From Triatoma infestans (Eukaryota; Arthropoda; Insecta; Hemiptera; Reduviidae), in the NCBI GenBank assembly GCA_011037195.1, contig JAAEAF010006503.1:27136-91135 (forward strand): a DNA stretch of 64,000 bases, read 5' to 3'. The notes under the pieces were generated by a model that had not been told where the DNA came from, searched no databases, and worked only from the letters and a program-made list of their open reading frames with translations. How positions within the stretch are numbered: position 1 is the first letter of the stretch; every line of letters starts with the position of its first letter. Below, piece by piece: positions 59,838 through 64,000 of the stretch. Both the position numbers and the translations under genes were made by a program.

Positions 59838-59992
59838 TTTTATGTATTGTTTCACTTTTTTATGTTCAGTACTACTATGTTTTATGTATTTCACTTTTTT
59901 ATATTCAGTACTACTATGTTTTATGTATTTCACTTTTTTATATTCAGTACTACTATGATTTATGTATTTCACTTTTTTATGTTCAGTACTAG
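59838..59992 (+). repeat. 39 bp tandem repeat, four units
   Basis: Units start at about 59838, 59876, 59915 and 59954. Each carries TTTATGTATTTCACTTTTTT and TTCAGTACTA. The middle two are identical. 59993-60215 then holds AT-rich sequence without features. Confidence 0.9.
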
Positions 59993-60215
59993 TATAACTA
60001 GTGTGTAGTTCTTATTTTTTAATGTTTATAACATTATAGGTGAAAAAAAAGAAGGCAGAATGACATATTATAAGTTTTTATTTTCTATGATTATTTAATA
60101 CATTTTTCACTATTCTATTTTACAAGACATAATTCTTTTTAGTACAATGATCTTAGATATTATTTTTCTCTAGTACAGTTTTAGTAATCTATTTACAAAA
60201 GACATAATCTAATAT

Positions 60216-60847
60216 TTACATTATCTCATCACATAAGCATTTTTCCACACCAAATAATGGGCATGTAATACAATTGAAACACCAGAAAAAAGGATCATAT
60301 ATCAAATCGGAAAGAAGATTAGTGTTGTTAGTGTGAACAGTAGTCCGTTGACATGTCCAAATTAATCCTTTAGGAGTGCTTGGCTTGAGCAAATTGCAAC
60401 ATTTGTCACAAAAATTGTAATAAGAATTGGTATCATTGTATAGTTCGTCAATGTTATTATGGGAAAGAATGTTTATTTTTTTAAAGTAATACAGTTCAAT
60501 AGTTATTGTGAATGTTTTAAAGTGTTGCAATAATAAGGATCTGTTATCTGGGTTGCAATACAATGTGGCAATGTAATCTGATAGAGGCATTGGTTGACCA
60601 GCAATAAATTCAATATTTCCAAACAATACAAATCTATATTACATTTTTTATAAGTAGTTATACAATAATCAGAGAATGAATGAAATAATTTAAGCTGAAC
60701 AGTATTAGGTATATCCAGTAGGAAAATATCAGATCTTCTAGATAAATTTAAACATAGTTTGATCATGCATAGGTCCAAAAGTGAGAATGGTTGAACATAC
60801 TTCTCGTCAATAGTGTATTGTAGACAAAGATTAGATCTTGTGTGCAT
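60216..60847 (-). pseudogene. Unrecognised two-part gene: SOCS/BC-box-like N terminus, Cys-rich C terminus
   Basis: The start ATG at 60847 lies two bases after the polymerase stop. The first frame (to about 60630) has a short N terminus and then PFSLLDLCMIKLCLNL, which fits the Elongin BC-box rule (S/T/P)-L-x3-C-x3-hydrophobic. FLLDIPNTVQLKLF follows, where SOCS boxes have L-P-hydrophobic-P and a leucine-rich helix. The frame shifts by one base near 60625. The second frame (to the stop at 60216) has IAGQPMPLSDYIATLYCNPD, then CDKCCNLL, WTCQR and CFNCITCPLFGVEKCLC, possibly metal-binding. I do not recognise the gene as a whole. Strand, tight spacing and similar decay tie it to the polymerase element. 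The SOCS reading is inference. Confidence 0.5.
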
Positions 60848-60849
60848 AG

Positions 60850-63800
60850 TTATTTGTTGAGTCTATAGTGTCCGTATGGCAAAGTGTGAATTCCGTCATC
60901 TAAAATGAAACGTTTTTGATCAAAACATGTCAAACTTGTTTTACTACATTAATATGTGTATAATTGGTGTCGTTTAGATTGAATAGTTTTGAATTGTGCA
61001 TGTAATAACAAGGTCTTGGCTTTTTAAAACATTTAGATAATCAGAAAATGAAAATCTATTCACAGCGCTTTTTTTAACACCTTTTGCCTTTTTAACCATG
61101 TGTTTGTTGAAAAGGTTGAAGCTATACATTTTAGGTCTTAATGCCACCAATTCTTGAATAGGAACTCCGGCAGTTTCATCGCTAAATTTACCCAACACTT
61201 TCTTATTGTGGTTTGAATAGCATTTGTGCGTAACAGGGTAGTTGGAAGTGTCAAAATAGTCTTTCAATTCAATCATGTCATCGTATACATCGTCTGTTTG
61301 AATATTATATATAAAAGAGTCAGTGTCCATGTATAGCAAATTCAGGGAAGTATGATTATAAAATGGTAACATAACCTCGTAGTGAAATTGATACATGTAC
61401 AGTTTGCTGAGTTCCAAAATCTAAAATCCCACGTAAATAGGTCTGTCCAGATAAATTGTTTCCTGTTGTAAGTGTACTGCAACAACGTTTTCACTAAAAA
61501 TTGTCCTGTCTTTAAAGTTTGGTCTTTTGGATAATTTTAATAATGCTTTTTCCGTGGTGACAAGTTTGATGGTCAATCGTTTCCTCTTATTTTCAATACA
61601 CTTTCCAAAAACAGAGTTGTTCATTAATTTGTAAAAGTCCTTTTCAAAATCGTTTTTAGCCGTCTTGCGTAAGTTAGTATTCAGGTCTATGTAAGGTTTA
61701 AGCCAGGGGGATTGTTTAAATTTTAATATTCTATGCACTTTTTTCAAAACAACACCCATCGACAGAGCTTGTTTCAAATTTATAATGTTGTTTATCATCA
61801 AGCGTGGTATAGAGCTTATTATTGTGATGATGTGGCAGTGGTGGAAACTGACTGAAATGATTGTGTAAGCTGGTTGTTATATGCAAATCAACCTCTAGAA
61901 TAAAACCATCATCGCTATCATCAGGAACTGTGGTAACATCCACACTATTGTCCACCCATTCAAAACCACCATAAGGAAGATATTCACTCATTGCAAACCC
62001 ATATAGATTATTTACATCTATATATAAAATATAGTTAGATGGTTGTGTGGGATCGTAACCACTTATGTATGAGTTATTGGCTTTGGAATGTCTTGTAATA
62101 CACGAAGTGATCCCTCCACGAATACCTGATTCAATCATAAGATGTTTATCATAATCAGTCAATAGTTCCAATTTTACTTTTGTATATTTTAAACAGGCGT
62201 CAAATGCCAACCAGGCGTTGTGAAATACCAACTCGGATCAATGCTGTAAATGGATTCACACACATTTCTAAACTGTTCAAATATGTCGCTTAAAAGTATT
62301 ATGTCTGTTGTTAAATATAATTCTGTGTAATCTCTAAGTGTTTGTATATTGAAAGCGGTCCAGACTTGTTGAGCGTGTAAATAATCATTTTCGGATATGT
62401 GCTCATCGGTTAAATCATTAAAAAAATATTTTTTAGCTGGTAAGGAACGTTCATCTAATTTTTCCATACTTGTCATGTAGGCGTATGGGTAAATACCCTT
62501 TCTAAGTAGTAATTTTCGTTCATCATAATTTGGAAATTGTTGTTCCATTTGTGGGTATTCAGTTAAGTTATTTATTAGTCGTTCTAAACTGTCTGGTAAA
62601 AACCTATAAGAATCTAAAAATCTAAGCCATAGCGTACAATCGCTAAATTTTTTCGAAAAACTTATATATTTCTCAGTTGAATTTGGTATTACCCATATGT
62701 CGCCTGGATCCTGTCCCAAAGATAATATAATAGGATGAGCATCATACCCGCTAAGATTATGCATTTAGACCGGTATGAAATTGGGTAATTGAAAATTTAA
62801 ATTGCAATCATTATGTGCAGCACACTGAAATTCCCCTGTAAGATGATCATGATGATGAACTTTTTTGTCTAAATGGTTAAACGGTTGGTCGCAAATACCA
62901 CAATGAGTGGCATTGTCAAAGTCATGTCGTTGTTGTGGTGATAGATCTGTCATTGGAATAATCTCCTTATATAAGGTTTCCACGTCTTTAACAATGGAAT
63001 GTAAATACTGCATAAATTGTTCAAGAGCATCGTCCCCAGTGTAAATGAAAATGTCTTTTTGATAATTTGATAGTGAAGAGACAACTTTACCCCAACACTA
63101 CAAATTTCATGCTTGTGTGTTTGTCTAGACCATGATGTTGATGGACTGCCGGGTGCATTGTGTACGGGTAAAAGTATAGATTCAAAATCAGCATAGATAA
63201 CTATTGGTACGTGTTGTTTATGTTGAAAGTTTGTAAACTGTAAATATGTGTTGTCTGAAGGCATTTGAATGCGACAAGGTTTTTGTTTATTGCAAAATAA
63301 TTGATGGTCTGTTAATCGTTCCTCAGCCGTTTTCCCATCTACCGATGCATAGTCGCGATCAAATGTTTTAAAACATCGTTTACATATAACAGCACCGCAA
63401 CTAAGTTGTGAAGAAAGAAGTCTGGATAAATTTTTTATTAAACAATAATGAGAAGTATTTTCGTTTCTTAAATATAACAAATCAAAATGTTCTACAGACT
63501 TTTCATTTGAACTTATCATTAGAGGATAAACCTGATTTTCCTTTATCGATACATTATTATGTTTTTCAAATTTACGTATATCTTTTAATGGTGTGGGAAA
63601 GGAAATATTGTCGAAATTGTAAGGATGATTTAGTTTTTTATACACCGATAATCTACGCGTCTCCTTTAACTGACGGCTTAAGATGGCATATTTAAAGCAA
63701 AAATCATCAGTATTGCAAATGTTAATGATTGCCCGTTTATCGACTATTTCCTTTGGTAAAGCGATGTAACCTCTTCCACCTAAAGGTTGATATTTAGTTA

Positions 63801-64000
63801 TTCTAATGACAATGCTATCAATAGAATCCAATTTCCAGTTTGATCCGCTAGTTTCAAATTCTTCAATCTCGCTCACAAGTTTTGCAAAAACTCTTCGGAA
63901 GTAGTGAATTAAATTGCAACTAGCGTCAATAACTTCTATGGAAGTTTTAAAATTGGCATCGGTAAACTGTTCAAGATCAGAATTCCTATACCGACTGTAA
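60850..64000 (-). pseudogene. Polinton/adintovirus-like family B DNA polymerase, broken, 5' end off window
   Basis: The frame is open at the right edge. N-terminal region: GSNWKLDSIDSIVIR and YIALPKEIVDKRAIINI, seen in arthropod Polinton-type polymerases. Exonuclease motifs: I YADFESIL (near 63190), II HNLSGYDAH (62760), III YLTTDIILLSDIF (62310). A CGICDQPF...HHHDHLTGEF knuckle lies near 62860. Polymerase: IRGGITSC (62115), motif A YIDVNNLYGFAM (62010), motif B FYKLMNNSVFGK (61620), palm YMDTDSFIY (61325), and the end FILDDGIHTLPYGHYR (60870-60910). Stop at 60852-60850. Interruptions: in-frame stops at 62767-62765 and 61423-61421, and frame changes near 63080, 62220, 61820 and 60950. No active polymerase could be made. 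No capsid, integrase or ATPase gene is in the window. The remainder may continue to the right. Confidence 0.88.

Noticed and set aside
60850..64000. A functional cellular or baculovirus DNA polymerase
   Set aside because: The IRGGI, DVNNLYG and NNSVFGK motifs are of the Polinton/protein-primed kind, and stops plus frame changes break the gene.

Overview
This is a 64 kb window of AT-rich animal nuclear DNA, most likely from an insect (hemipteroid possible, not proven). Genes carry spliceosomal introns with GT-AG borders, and most of the intergenic and intronic space is eroded transposable elements of kinds common in arthropods: jockey/CR1-like and RTE LINEs, Penelope-like elements, Ty3/gypsy, mariner, tRNA-derived SINEs, and a Polinton/adintovirus-like DNA polymerase. 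Four conserved host genes can be assembled exon by exon. Left to right: (i) 39-11170, minus strand, an 18-exon portion of a NACHT and WD-repeat (NWD/qui-1-like) STAND ATPase whose WD-repeat half lies off the left edge; (ii) 22609-23723, minus, a complete TMEM14-family gene; (iii) 24493-27767, plus, the glutamate-cysteine ligase regulatory subunit (GCLM), divergent from TMEM14 across about 770 bp; (iv) 31752-32635, minus, complete mitochondrial ribosomal protein L13. Their functions (innate-type ATPase, mitochondrial inner membrane protein, glutathione synthesis, mitochondrial translation) do not form one pathway; they are ordinary neighbours. || Mobile DNA by region. 9.4-13.4 kb: composite SINE, inverted-repeat MITE, LINE tail ending in a (TAA)n tract that touches an NWD splice donor, a 713 bp element with perfect 31 bp terminal repeats, and an internally deleted mariner. 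15.3-22.3 kb: a LINE RNase H relic and copies of a dispersed repeat family with a palindromic end. 25.4-26.7 kb: a decayed mariner and a fresh SINE inside a GCLM intron. 28.4-31.2 kb: a 5'-truncated LINE. 33.9-36.2 kb: an inverted repeat with hammerhead-like motifs and an old jockey relic. 37.2-42.5 kb: a nest in which a plus-strand LINE is split by a minus-strand LINE and a deleted gypsy. 43.9-49.7 kb: SINE, two LINE relics and a Penelope-like element. 52.3-55.7 kb: minisatellite, SINEs and the palindromic-end repeats. 56.8-59.8 kb: an RTE fragment cut by an LTR element (5' LTR plus gag with SAP domain and two zinc knuckles), followed by a tandem array where pol should be. || The most interesting stretch is the right end, 60216-64000 minus: a broken protein-primed-type family B DNA polymerase pseudogene of Polinton/adintovirus kind, followed two bases after its stop by a small two-part gene. 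That gene has a SOCS/BC-box-like motif near its N terminus and a cysteine-rich C terminus; I do not recognise it. Hammerhead-ribozyme-like cores at three places are the second notable signal. All exon joins were made by eye from reading frame and splice-site match; no alignment was run.
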